This document shows, piece after piece, positions 34,510 to 47,600 of a DNA stretch of 64,000 bases. Every line of letters starts with the position of its first letter. The stretch's first letter is position 1. Source of the DNA: Ifrita kowaldi (Eukaryota > Chordata > Aves > Passeriformes > Cinclosomatidae). Both the position numbers and the translations under genes were made by a program. The stretch covers positions 339,448 to 403,447 of the forward strand of contig VZRS01001713.1 in assembly GCA_013398055.1 (NCBI GenBank), in the 5' to 3' direction. The notes beneath the pieces are model-generated. The model saw nothing but the letters and a program-made list of their open reading frames with translations. It searched no databases and was not told the DNA's origin.

Positions 34510-37500
34510 GCTCGCCTTTTCTTCGAATGTGTCAAGGAGTCATTACATACTTGCCACACGTGTCCTGTTAACCATGTACTATTAAGGATGAAAGTTGAAA
34601 AGCTTGGGAAAGCTGCTGCATGGACAGGAAGAGGATATGGTATGGCTGTAATTAACATCTGAATCTGGAATCTGTAATGAATGTGAGCATCTGTGAGTAC
34701 CCCATGGATATGAAACACGCACACTGTAAAGGTTTCTGCATACATTTAAGCATCATCTCCTTAAACTGCTGAACGCTTCCACATCATACCAAAATTACAC
34801 TGAATTTCATTAGTGCAAAAGAAACATTTGAAAAAAATCTTCTGCTCATATAAAAATGAAGTGCAAGTGCTACTAGCAATGGGAAAGCCTAATTTGAAGA
34901 ATGTAATTTAAGGAGGGCAGTAGCAAAAACTGTTCTGTGTTAACTTTGCTTGTCTTAATGATGGTTAACTTCCAATGCTGAATGGAGTGTGGGTGAAATG
35001 ATAGCTTCTGTACAGATGCCACCTTCTTCCCATTCCTACATAGCTAAATCAAGTCCCTTCATGAAGATAGTTACTACAGAGCATTAGTAAAGAACCTCTA
35101 CAAAGAAAACATTCCCTGCAGGCCTTGCTATCAAAGTCATATGATCAGATCATATGGTTGGTGTATCTGTTGTCCTTGAAGCTCATAGTTTGTAAGTCTT
35201 TTGTATCCAGAAGAGACAGCCAGGATGGTAGGTTTTGGATTAATACTTTACCTTGACTATTCTTTTCCCTATCCTTCTCAAATAAGAATAATGGTTACTA
35301 CCTTAAAATACATGGAGGGGGAATGAAGGATATCACAAAGGAAGTAGAAAACAAAACTGATTTCTTTATTTTGGGCTGCAGCAAGTTCTTTAACACTTAA
35401 GTTTTTTTTAAGCTGTTAAAGCAGGATATCTTGTGTCTGTAGTAAGTTGTGTTCTTAAATTTGTGTCCGTGTGTGATTGTATTATGCTTCTAGTATAGCC
35501 TGGATTCAAATGTAATCGCTGTTTTTTCCCCCAGAGAAGACCTTTGCTGAGGTAAAACTATGTAGCTAGTCTAATACTGGAGTTACTAGGACTAGATTTC
35601 AGCCCAAGAAACAGTACACTTGTATCAAAATGTTATTTTGCAAAAAGTGACAATGTCAGAAGGGTATTGTTTTTATCCCATTATCAGATTTTTACTATTA
35701 ACTGCATGTTTGCAATCTGACAAAAACAACCAAACCAGTAGAGCACTACTTTTTAAATGACAAGATCTTAAGTTTCTTTTTCAGCATTTGTTAGCATTTC
35801 CAGGATAAATGTTTAACTTCTGGCTGTCAGTAAATTCATCTTAAGTGCTTTTTTTGCAGTACTAGTGTGATGTAAATATGGCGCCTTACTCACTAGGCTG
35901 CATATTTTATAGCTGAGTATGTACTTGCTGTATCTGAAGTTAGTGAGAAAGTGAAAATCATGATTTTCAATTTGCCAACTCATTGCCTTTGTTGTAAATA
36001 AGCAATTAAAGATTTTATTTAAACTGTTCACCTTCAATCACTTTGATTTACTGCTACAGTAACTTAAGAGTATGAATGACACGTGACTACAACTGTCCTT
36101 GAGGAAGAGGAGAATCTTAAGTAGAACTGCTACAAGAGTTTGTGCTTTCAGTATTTTATGGCCTGTACTGTACAGGGAATTCTTGTTTGGGCTTATGAAG
36201 AATCAGAATCTACTTATCCATGCTTGATTCCAGCTATCACCTTATGCATATAACAGCTTTGCTCTAAAAGGAAACAACTCGTACAGGTTCACAACGTGTT
36301 GGGACTCAGTGCCCACTGTAGCAACTACCAGAAATAACCTCATTTCCTGCACGTGTACAGGTGAAAAGGGGCAGGGGTAGGAGTAGTATCTGAGGGAGCA
36401 GGGCTGCTGGAAGCTGATCAGCTCTTCATTCTAGCTCTTCAAAAACCTCACTCTGACAATTTTTTTTTAATACTTGAAGTTATGTCTGTTAGATATAAAA
36501 CTTCAGTAAGGTACAGAGGGGACCTGGATTGGAAAACAGGTATTTAAGTGTCTTAGTTGCTTCTTTCGGAGTATTTCTGGAAAGCTGCACAGTTATTTTA
36601 TTATTGTTCAATTATTCTGTTTGCAGAATATAATATTCCTGCTTATTTGGGTTTTTTTCTGGGAGAAAAGTTATTTTTTAATTGCAGTTGCTTATAGGAT
36701 CATACCTTCCCCTAAAGACTGCTACTGAATTTAAAAAATAAATAGCAATCTTGCAATGATAGCTACCCTGTCTTTTGAAAACCACTACCACAGTATTCCA
36801 CAGCACAATCTATCAGGATTATTTAAAAAGCTCATTTGCAAATAGTTAGTTTTCCTCTTAACCATATTATTCCTCTGTTGTTTTATGCCAAATCTCCTCC
36901 ACAAGTTGTTTAATCAGAAGTCATAAGGATTGCTCTTGCCTTACTCAAGGAGACTGGAATGTCTTTCATTTGTCTTGAAGTCATTTTGGTTTCACCTTAA
37001 TTACTAAAATCTTGATAAATACACCTAGCCCACTCTGTAAAGTTTTTGTCAGAGGTCTTCCTGCACAAGAAACCTAAACACTTCTCTATAAAACTGCACT
37101 CTGGTGAAATTACCATGCACCTGCCACGTTTAGTTGTGTCAGACTAACTTAAAGTTTTATGGATCATGGTTTTGGGTTTTGTGTTTGTTTAAGAAGCACT
37201 TTCTTTTTAATGTAGTATCAAAAGCCTCTGGCCTACTATAATTCACTTGCATTTTGTTATCCATTGCACCCCTTGGATAAAGGACAGTATCCTGTTAACT
37301 TTATCTTCAGAAAACATGACCTTGTGCCTCTGCTTTGGCAAAAAATAAAATGGAGATGTTTTCTCTACCCTTCCAAAAGGAGCTTTATTACAGCAATTCA
37401 TCAGGTGCAGGTTCAGCTGAGGCTGGGACAACCCCAGCTCTAACAGTCCTTGAAGTTAAACTGAGTGAACTTGATAAAAATAAATAGAAATTGATAGATA

Positions 37501-38481
37501 GCAATAAGTTAAACTATCTGAAATGTTTGACTTAATGAAGAGTATATAATGACTTTAGCAGACCCTGAACTTCTAGAAAAATAATTTGTGGATGGCTCTT
37601 TATACAGGCTGCTGTTAAAGATCACAAAATTGCCTCTTCTCCATTGAACAGGCAGCACAGTAAAAAGCAGCTTAGCTACAGAAGAATCTTGCTAACAGTC
37701 TTCTCTCTACAGATGTAGAGTCAGTGCTGAGTTCAAAGCTTTTATTAGTCTTCCACCTGGACATAAATTTAATAGAAGGAACTGGTTACCTGCATTACCC
37801 CAAGATGTAATGCTGTAGAAGACAGGAGTACTGCAGTGATGGATGTATTTTATACAACTTTCATACAAACAAGTTCATGCCCATTGTATTCCCAGAAGAA
37901 AGCCTCTGGGGGATTCTAAAAAGTTTACCAGTTTTACCTTACCTTCCATTATATAGCTTGAGTTACCCAACAGCAATCCTTTACAGCTTTTTAGAATGGT
38001 CTGTGTGCAGCACTGCCTTGTGATACTGCAGCTGGAATGCTGTTCAGTCCTCCCACAAGGCTCACATCTCAATACACTGACGGAGGAGGCTTTGGCAACT
38101 GACAAGTGGAACCACAGTCTGAGAAACAAGGACTCCATCCCAAACAGCCACAGCTGTTTATTTCTGGTACAGGCATCTGGATGCTTTTCTTCCTCACTAC
38201 AGCAGACCGGCAGCAGAAGGCTGTCCCACTACATGAGCCAGCAATCAGGTTTGTGCTGCAGTGAAGACAATACCTCCTCTAACTTGCTTATTATTGCTCC
38301 TCTAACAGTGCCAATTTTAGTCCACCAGTGGAGCCTAAGTATCTATTATTAAAGCAACAAAACAGCCTTTTTGATCAGTAAATAAAATTTAGACTTTAAT
38401 ACAAAGTAATAGCAGTGTTGTTATGAACTGTCAGTTTATGCATAGGTGATTAAGCACAAATCACTTCACACAGGACACTCT
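34510..38481. other. Convergent 3' UTR and spacer between TMEM184C and PRMT9
   Basis: AT-rich non-coding sequence with no supported open frame or recognised repeat. Plus-strand poly(A) hexamers for TMEM184C include ATTAAA at 36005-36010, AATAAA at 36737-36742 and AATAAA at 38381-38386. Minus-strand hexamers for PRMT9 include ATTAAA at 38400-38395 and AATAAA at 37746-37741. The TMEM184C 3'UTR therefore probably covers 34510 to about 36030 or 36760. Which sites are used is inference. Confidence 0.6.
38395..38400 (-). terminator. Candidate proximal poly(A) signal of PRMT9
   Basis: An ATTAAA hexamer on the minus strand, about 85 nt after the PRMT9 stop. It lies within 10 bp of a plus-strand AATAAA at 38381-38386. 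A distal AATAAA at 37746-37741 is an alternative. Confidence 0.35.
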
Positions 38482-38697
38482 TCACCTTTTAACTGTAATG
38501 CTGATGTTGCTTTTATGGTGCTGGACATCAAGTACAAGTTCATCTCCAACCTGAACTGAGATGGGCTCATCCAGAACAACTGCAGCTTGTTTCCAGTGTG
38601 AGGACTCATCAGATGTGTTCAAGCAATGGTCTTCATCCAGATGAATGTGATACCAGAAGGGAATGGCAGTGACTCGGCCAGACTTACAAATTTGTAT
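38482..38697 (-). CDS. PRMT9: PRMT9 coding exon 12 and stop
   Basis: The acceptor is ttttag and the TGA stop is at 38484-38482. It encodes CKSGRVTAIPFWYHIHLDED, SHWKQAAVVLDEPISVQVGD and QHHKSNISITVKR. It has 71 residues, as in human, and ends in KR rather than KQ. Confidence 0.96.
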   Translation of the reverse strand: MQICKSGRVTAIPFWYHIHLDEDHCLNTSDESSHWKQAAVVLDEPISVQVGDELVLDVQHHKSNISITVKR

Positions 38698-41600
38698 CTA
38701 AAAATATTTAAAATAATAACCTGTTACAGTATTTTGTTCTTTGAAAAGGAAGTGGTTTATACCATTTCAATCCTTTTCAGAGACAGCTGCAGGCAAGTAA
38801 ATTCTGTATTGACATGTTCAGCCCACAGGAGCAATTAAGGAGCAGTTAAACGCACTTTGGGCCCCAGAACTCACCTTCACTTCTCTGCTAGGGCTGTTCA
38901 GCAGAGGGTTCATGAGATCCAGCCTTAAGAGCTCTGCTGGCTTGCTCAGGGGTACACAGGGTAACGTGGAGAGATCCAAATACACACGAACAGGTACCTA
39001 AGAGTACAGACCAGAACTTCAGGCAGCAACAGCCATTACAAAGTGAAAAGGTAGAAAACTTAATCGTAACACAGAAGTTGCCAGGAATTACTGTGATGCC
39101 TGTCAGAGATAGACAAAAATGCAAAGTACAGCCCTCTAATCCCTTTTGAAACATGGGAATACAATTGACTGGGAACAGTAACAACACAGCCACTCTTCTG
39201 TACAGTAACTGGGACAAAACTTCCACCCCAGTTCTAGAACAAACATCACCCATTTTAGTTTACCTCAAGGTCCCTGTGTAGTCACAAAAACCTCTCTTGA
39301 TAATTTCAACGGTGTTTTCTTACAGTTTACACCAAATATAAACAGCTAAACAGCTGCAGCTTTGAAACCATGCCTGGAAGCCACCCACCAGCTTCCTACC
39401 TTGAACTGGTTGATAAAAGGGGCTATATTAAACCCCAGAGTTGGTTCTGTTCCTTGAACAGCACTCTCCAGCAACAGAGACTCTGATTCTACAAGCATCC
39501 CATATACCAACACATACTGTGGGAAAATCTTCCCTCCACTGTGAAGTAAACACCTGTAAAATGAGAGAGATTACACCTGTGAAGCTGATCAATCAACAGC
39601 AATGAAAGAACAGTAACTACATTTGAGAAAGGTACACTAGTTCTTCCTCTGAAGTCCAGTGCTCCTAAGCATAACGTGCCATCACTAAGCAGGAAGGTTA
39701 ACAGAGAAGTTTCCCTAGGCCCACAAAAGGGGATAAATCCATTTCACACTTAGTTACCCATTTGTATTATTTTACTTCTCCTGCTCTGCCTTGTTTCCCA
39801 CTCCTCCTGCTGTGAGGAACAGCTAGCTTTGCTGCTGCCTCCCTGGCTGTTCTAACACCACGTGTTTGTCTTCTAGCAGGACCAGTTTGTTCCGACAACC
39901 GTTTTGACACGTACACAAATCTGGGCTTTTCTAACCTTGCACTAAAAGCTACTTTGGTTATTATTTGCTATCCTGCAAACTTCTGACAGACCAAGGAATA
40001 TGATCATCCATTCATATTCCTGCTTAAAAAAAAGATAAAGACATCCAAGACAGTGAAATCTTGATTTTTTTAAGAAAATATAATGTATACAATGGTCATG
40101 CCATTAACACTGGGAGGTTCAATCCAAGGAAAAAAACCCTTTCTCTACAGAAGCAGCATAACAGTAATTCCATAGTTACAAGGAATATTCTCAAAATTTT
40201 TCAGGTAATTACAGATTCCTAGAAACAATTTTGTCCTTTTATACTGTACCTGGATATTGCAGCCTTTTCCATCACTTCCTGCTGGATTAAGCCTGATGTC
40301 TCTATAACATCCAAGATAATAATACTCCATAATTTGTCTGATTTGGGTCTCTGTAGCACCACACTTTCTTCTTCTAAGTGGCTGAGCCAAAACTCTAATG
40401 TTTCCTTAGGGAAGTGGTTTGCTTCTGCAATGACATGAAGTGCTGCCTGATGCTGTTCTTTCTCAACAGAACTGTAGGCTCTAACTGGTCCAAGCTTGCC
40501 AGCTATAATTGGCAGGATGGAGAAGCCTTCAGATACATCTAAAATGTACAAAGCATCAGGATCCACATCTAGAGAGCTCTTGTTTTGATCCTCTTGGAGG
40601 TTTATCCCACTGCCATGTCCATCAATGTCCATGGAGTGCAAGTCCTTACTTGGATTTAATGACACCAGCACTTTGCTCATGGCAGCTTTAAAGCACTCGT
40701 GGTAGGGTACGTCATTGAGCAGGGCTATTTCTGTGGATTCCAGCACACACACTGGAGCGTTGCCATCCTGTTTGGTGCTTGTCTGAAGTCCAGCCAGAGC
40801 ATTACATAATTCAGCCTCATTGCCCAAACTCAGTGTGTTGTCTCTGTCACTGAAATCCATCCCACAGTCTGAAGGCAAAGAAGAAATCTTGGGGATCTTC
40901 AAGTAGCAGTCTTGGCAGCAAACTTCCATCACCACAGTATCTCCAGTCTTCACAGAATAATCTTGGCAAAAGAGCATTAAAAAGTCATGTCAGTTACTTT
41001 ACAGACACATCACTGAAGAGCCATACAGTTTTGCTGTAAAACAAACAAACAAACCAACCCATCCACCCCATTACCTCATTTGTTCATATCTGGGCCACAA
41101 TATGAGGCCATAAAACCATTAGTGTGTGTCCAGAGCAGGGTGACCAAGATAGAGAAAGGCCTCAGGGGCAAGACTTATGGAGAGCAGCTGAGGGCACTTG
41201 TTTTGCTCAGCCTGGAGAAGAGCAGGCTGAGGGGAGATCTCATCACAGTCGAAAACCCCCTCAAGGGTGGCAGTGGAGGGGAAGGTGCTGATTTTTCTCT
41301 GAGACAACACACAAGGAAATGGAATGAAGCTGCATCAGGGAAGTTCAGACCAGACATTAGGAGAAAGTTCTTCACCCACAGGATTATCAGGCCTGGAACA
41401 GGTTCCCCAGGGTAGCAGTAACAGCACCAAGCCTGACAGGGTTCAAGGAGCACCTGGACAATGCTCTTAGTCAGATGATTTAATTTTAGGTAGTCCTGCA
41501 AGAAGCAGGAAGCTGGACTCTTATGATCCTTATGGGTGCCTTCCAGCTTGAGATATTCTAACATTCTAGGAAACAGGAAAATAAAAAGTGGGTGAATAGA

Positions 41601-44600
41601 GAGTAGACACTGCTAAAAATGGCACTGCCAATGCCTGTATGTGGAGAGTATTAACGTTGAGTCCCACATAGGGCAAGGGGGAAGTAGGAATGTCTCGTTT
41701 TGGTTTTGTGGCAGTAGCAGCTAGCAATTCCTACCTCACCTTCCCCCCTTCCCTCTCCTAAGTCACATGTTCACCAGGTGAGCCAGTCAGTAGCCCCACT
41801 TTTTGGAGGTGCTCCACAATGCATTAAATTCAGTACAGAAAAAAACCCCAATTTATTGAAAAGTGCTCTCCCAGATCTCATCTGCTTCACAGCAGAGTCC
41901 CACAAACAAGGCCTGATGCAGGGACTGTGCACTACAGACCAGAAACATGATCAGGAACCACCTCACAGCTACTTGCTGTTGAACTTCTAATCCTATTTAG
42001 ACTTCTTAGTCTCTGAGATAAGCTAACTTATCGAAATGAAAAAACAATCCCAAAATGAAACCAAGTTAATGTACCACAACAAGCACACGCACAGGACGTA
42101 CCAAGGAGGCCCTGCACAGGATACACTGCCTGTTCCCAGCAAGTTTCCTCGCTGGGACTTGTAGATAGAGAGTGCTCATCATCCAGCTGCAGTACAAACC
42201 ACACCACAACAGCATCCAGTATTCCTCCTTCAGTGACTGGCAGGCTGAGCTTCCAGGGCTTTCTAGCTGCCAGGCTTTTCAGCTCCTGACCAAAGCAGAA
42301 AGAGCAAAAAAGGTGGGAGAGTTTATTTCCATAAATAAAAATTTGGTTTCATTAAACTACATCATCCAAAATTTCTGCACCAATCCATGAGGGCACCCAA
42401 CAGAACCTTGAAGTTACCAAGCCTCTACAATACCAATTATCATCATGAGTACTCACTAGCATAGGAACTGTCTTCCCACATGGACAACCTGCATCCGTGA
42501 GCCATAGAAGCAAACACGCCTACATCTAAGAACACACACATTTAAACCCACTGAAAACTGCAAGAAAGACTTCAGACTGGCAGGGCTTGCCTTACGAGAA
42601 GGAATAAAAACAGAGCCAGTCTTTTGAGCTGGACTCAAGCCAATGCTCAGGCACATGTTTCACTTAAGACCTGTGTTCAATCAGTTCTAGAAATACTGTG
42701 TGCAAGCACTGAATTTGCTCAAACACAGGCTTGCAAAATCATTATACAACCAGGAAGTCAAACACCTTTGAAGGTGTTTTATCTGCTGTCTGGGCTGTAG
42801 GCCTTGTGTAAAAACTAAGGCATGTACAATTTCACTACTGGGAAAACCTTAAGGTCTACCCTAAAGGGATAATTTATAAATTCTCCAATACTCCTAAAAA
42901 GTTTTGACTATGTAACAGGAATTAAGTCTCTTTCCATGTACAATTTATTTTTCTCAGGANGACAACACACAAGGAAATGGAATGAAGCTGCATCAGGGAA
43001 GTTCAGACCAGACATTAGGAGAAAGTTCTTCACCCACAGGATTATCAGGCCTGGAACAGGTTCCCCAGGGTAGCAGTAACAGCACCAAGCCTGACAGGGT
43101 TCAAGGAGCGAAAACCCCCTCAAGGGTGGCAGTGGAGGGGAAGGTGCTGATTTTTCTCTGAGACAACACACAAGGAAATGGAATGAAGCTGCATCAGGGA
43201 AGTTCAGACCAGACATTAGGAGAAAGTTCTTCACCCACAGGATTATCAGGCCTGGAACAGGTTCCCCAGGGTAGCAGTAACAGCACCAAGCCTGACAGGG
43301 CTCAAGGAGCACCTGGACAATGCTCTTAGTCAGATGATTTAATTTTAGGTAGTCCTGCAAGAAGCAGGAAGCTGGACTCTTATGATCCTTATGGGTGCCT
43401 TCCAGCTTGAGATATTCTAACATTCTAGGAAACAGGAAAATAAAAAGTGGGTGAATAGAGAGCAGACACTGCTAAAAATGGCACTGCCAATGCCTGTATG
43501 TGGAGAGTATTAACGTTGAGTCCCACATAGGGCAAGGGGGAAGTAGGAATGTCTCGTTTTGGTTTTGTGGCAGTAGCAGCTAGCAATTCCTACCTCACCT
43601 TCCCCCCTTCCCTCTCCTAAGTCACATGTTCACCAGGTGAGCCAGTCAGTAGCCCCACTTTTTGGAGGTGCTCCACAATGCATTAAATTCAGTACAGAAA
43701 AAAACCCCAATTTATTGAAAAGTGCTCTCCCAGATCTCATCTGCTTCACAGCAGAGTCCCACAAACAAGGCCTGATGCAGGGACTGTGCACTACAGACCA
43801 GAAACATGATCAGGAACCACCTCACAGCTACTTGCTGTTGAACTTCTAATCCTATTTAGACTTCTTAGTCTCTGAGATAAGCTAACTTATCGAAATGAAA
43901 AAACAATCCCAAAATGAAACCAAGTTAATGTACCACAACAAGCACACGCACAGGACGTACCAAGGAGGCCCTGCACAGGATACACTGCCTGTTCCCAGCA
44001 AGTTTCCTCGCTGGGACTTGTAGATAGAGAGTGCTCATCATCCAGCTGCAGTACAAACCACACCACAACAGCATCCAGTATTCCTCCTTCAGTGACTGGC
44101 AGGCTGAGCTTCCAGGGCTTTCTAGCTGCCAGGCTTTTCAGCTCCTGACCAAAGCAGAAAGAGCAAAAAAGGTGGGAGAGTTTATTTCCATAAATAAAAA
44201 TTTGGTTTCATTAAACTACATCATCCAAAATTTCTGCACCAATCCATGAGGGCACCCAACAGAACCTTGAAGTTACCAAGCCTCTACAATACCAATTATC
44301 ATCATGAGTACTCACTAGCATAGGAACTGTCTTCCCACATGGACAACCTGCATCCGTGAGCCATAGAAGCAAACACGCCTACATCTAAGAACACACACAT
44401 TTAAACCCACTGAAAACTGCAAGAAAGACTTCAGACTGGCAGGGCTTGCCTTACGAGAAGGAATAAAAACAGAGCCAGTCTTTTGAGCTGGACTCAAGCC
44501 AATGCTCAGGCACATGTTTCACTTAAGACCTGTGTTCAATCAGTTCTAGAAATACTGTGTGCAAGCACTGAATTTGCTCAAACACAGGCTTGCAAAATCA

Positions 44601-47600
44601 TTATACAACCAGGAAGTCAAACACCTTTGAAGGTGTTTTATCTGCTGTCTGGGCTGTAGGCCTTGTGTAAAAACTAAGGCATGTACAATTTCACTACTGG
44701 GAAAACCTTAAGGTCTACCCTAAAGGGATAATTTATAAATTCTCCAATACTCCTAAAAAGTTTTGACTATGTAACAGGAATTAAGTCTCTTTCCATGTAC
44801 AATTTATTTTTCTCAGGAATTACCTTCTGCTACCAACATTCACAAGCACAAAAGGACCAGCACTGATGTTTTCGTTCCGGAATAAACCAATTAACACGAG
44901 GTCAAGCACAAGGGATCAAAGGTTCTCTCAGTCACAATCATTCTGCTTAGTAACAGCCCTTCCAAAACATTTATCAACTTCCTGATCTGCTTATGTCAAC
45001 ACTTGTCCTCTTTAAGTTTCGATCTTAAAATATACATGGCAAAAGAAAAGTTCATGTCCCACTCTAAGGAGACGAGTAGCTGTCACATGCTGGATTTTTT
45101 ATTTTTCCCTCTTCATTCTGTGTTCTCCAAGAGCTTGTCTATTATCCCCCTTCTCACAACTGGGAGATGGCTGAACAATGGGCAAGTTAAAATTACTGGA
45201 TGCTAACAAAGCTCACAGTAAGCTCTCACTGCTCTTCAATAGAAGTGCTTTGCTGCCAGTCATCTTTGTGGCACCTCCTCAACTAGTGAGGAAAAGAGTA
45301 GTAACCTGAAGCTTTGCTAGCATCAAGCTCTTTGAAACAAGACAGCAAGAGCACAAGCATGCATCTGGTTCTTGGTTTCTGGGAAGCTGGGAGAGGTATA
45401 GAAGTGTATTTAATATTAAAAATATTCTTCCTGATTATTCCTCAAAAGCAGCAGGCCCAAGATTCTCATCCAGTGGGTTCTAGTAACTGCAGAGTTATTG
45501 CCATCACTTAAAAACCCATGTGAAGGCTTATTTCAGCTTTCCCTGCTCTCTGCCATGCTGCTTAACTCATATTTATTCCTCAAATTTGCCACTTTATAAA
45601 CCTTGTTCTATTATTTATGCCAATTACAGATTTAAACAGCCACAGCACATCAGGATGGCAATTTATCAGGTAGTCCTGTTAAAGAGAGAGCAAAGGAAAT
45701 AAAGCAATGGCACAGGAATAGGCAGTAAAACCCCAAAATGATGCTATGCCACACATCCTCTGAAGGAGAAAAAGGTAACTTGCAGTTAAAGTAGTAAATG
45801 GCACTACAAACAGAAGGAAAATCTACAGAACTAATGCAGTTACCGAGTTCCCTATGTCTTGATCCACAATTTCTCATACACTCCACACCACAACTTCTCA
45901 TGAAGGATTAGAAAGAGCCAATATCTGTAACTGTTGGCAAAAGCAGAGTTCCTTTAGGGCCTGAAAGTGAGACTGAGCTTTAATTACTGGCTGCAGAGGT
46001 AAACACTTCCCCTGCCAGTGGCACTGATCTGCTGCCAGCAAACATGCACACAGGTAGCACCTGGCTGCGTGCAAGTGCCTGCAGCCTGTAATTAGAGCCA
46101 CACCTCATTCCCCTGCCTGGGAGGGACTGAGCTGCTGCTGCTAATGAAGTAGTAATGAAGTCATCACCATAAAGCAGCTGCTTTTTAAAAATTATTATTA
46201 TTATTTGTGAATTTTGACTTATTTCTCTGATCTGTACTGATGTCTTTGAAGTCTCCTGCAACTCAGTTTGAGAAACACTGCTGTACTGTATTTTAAGCTG
46301 CCTTCTCAGTTCTGCTGGTTTAGGTCTGGATAGTTAGCACAAGCAGAATAAATGCAACAGCCCTCTAGTTCTTTGAAATAGGACTTTAGAAAATAGTTCT
46401 TAGAAATTGCCTTACTAGTGCTAAGTGATTTCTTATCTGAATTTCCATCCTTAGTAAGTAATTCTACTACTGTTTTTAAGTCTAGGAGGATTTGTTCTTA
46501 TTACAGTAGGAACAAAGACAATTTTTTTCTCATTTTTAGCTGCATTGATTGAACATCCAGGTGTGGCCATGACAAAACACACAAACCCCCCAAAACAAAA
46601 ACAAACAAAAAAATCCATGCTGAAAGTAACCTACCAGTATTTGGAACTGCCACATCTGCCCAGTGACAAAGTAACAACAAACAGTAGCCAAGGATTCCCA
46701 ACCACACCAGTGATTCATAACAGTGGCATTTCTTCCCTTTTACTTACGGTATCTTTAACATTTTGTGGCAGAACACTCCATTAGTCTAACTGAAACTTCA
46801 AAGGAGCAGCTCTGAAACATGATTTAAAGAATAACACTGTTCTTTACTTTTCAAAATTATCTTTACATGTTTGCCAGCAGGCAGATGCTTAAGAACAGAC
46901 ATGTCTCAGATGAGAGCAACAGTTTCTTATTGATGCTGGAAGCAGAAGCAACATTAGGTCACAGAGATTGCTCCCAATAGTATACTGAAGAGCCTTGTCT
47001 TATTTCATTTTTAATCTCAGGATGTCAGACAAGCCAACTAGGAAAAGCTATTGATTCAGAAACTGCAACTCCTGGCCAAGCAGCAGCCAAGAATAATTTC
47101 ATTTATATAACAGAATCTATTTTAAGCTCTGACTCAATGCTAGCTCCTCACCACAGGTCAATGAGCAAGAAGCACACCAGAGATCAGATGTATCATCTTT
47201 TTAGCAAGCTCAGCTGCAGGGGGCTGAGCTCCTTGCCTTCCAGTTCAGGCCTATTTAGCATACACATACAAATGTATTTTATGTTAAATACACAAAATAA
47301 TGCTAATAGATTTTAGAATGCCCTATTACAGAAATACCCTAAGATACAAAGGAGCTGAAGCATGGAATCAAATGGTTGAATAGGATAATTCATTCATCTC
47401 CTCTTTTACACTTATCCATCAACATTTACATGTTTATGCCAGATGGAGAATACAGCCTTTCTCCTGTCTTTTCAAGAGTTTCTTGAAGACTGACTTTAGA
47501 GGAATAAAACTAAGTCAACTCCACAACTACATATATCATTATGGATCTACCACATCTCTCCCCCTCCCCGTACTGAGGCTGGCAGCTGTTTGATCTTACG

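Larger units (their letters stand above)
43110..44818. repeat. Duplicated block B (1709 bp) with PRMT9 exon 8
   Basis: Second copy of 41251-42959. Sequence after 44818 is unique and continues normally towards exon 7, while sequence before 41251 continues normally towards exon 9. So the two blocks together look like a collapsed gap between two allelic contig ends. Confidence 0.93.

Noticed and set aside
41175..43423. Minus-strand frames of 129 and 171 codons sharing the same peptide (LEYLKLEGTHKDH)
   Set aside because: Antisense to the CR1 fragment, repeated only because of the block duplication, and one spans the N.
43110..44818. Genuine tandem exon duplication or alternative mutually exclusive exons in PRMT9
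   Set aside because: The exon copies are identical and the block shows only two differences over 1.7 kb, with an N and a partial third copy at the junction. Mutually exclusive exons normally diverge.
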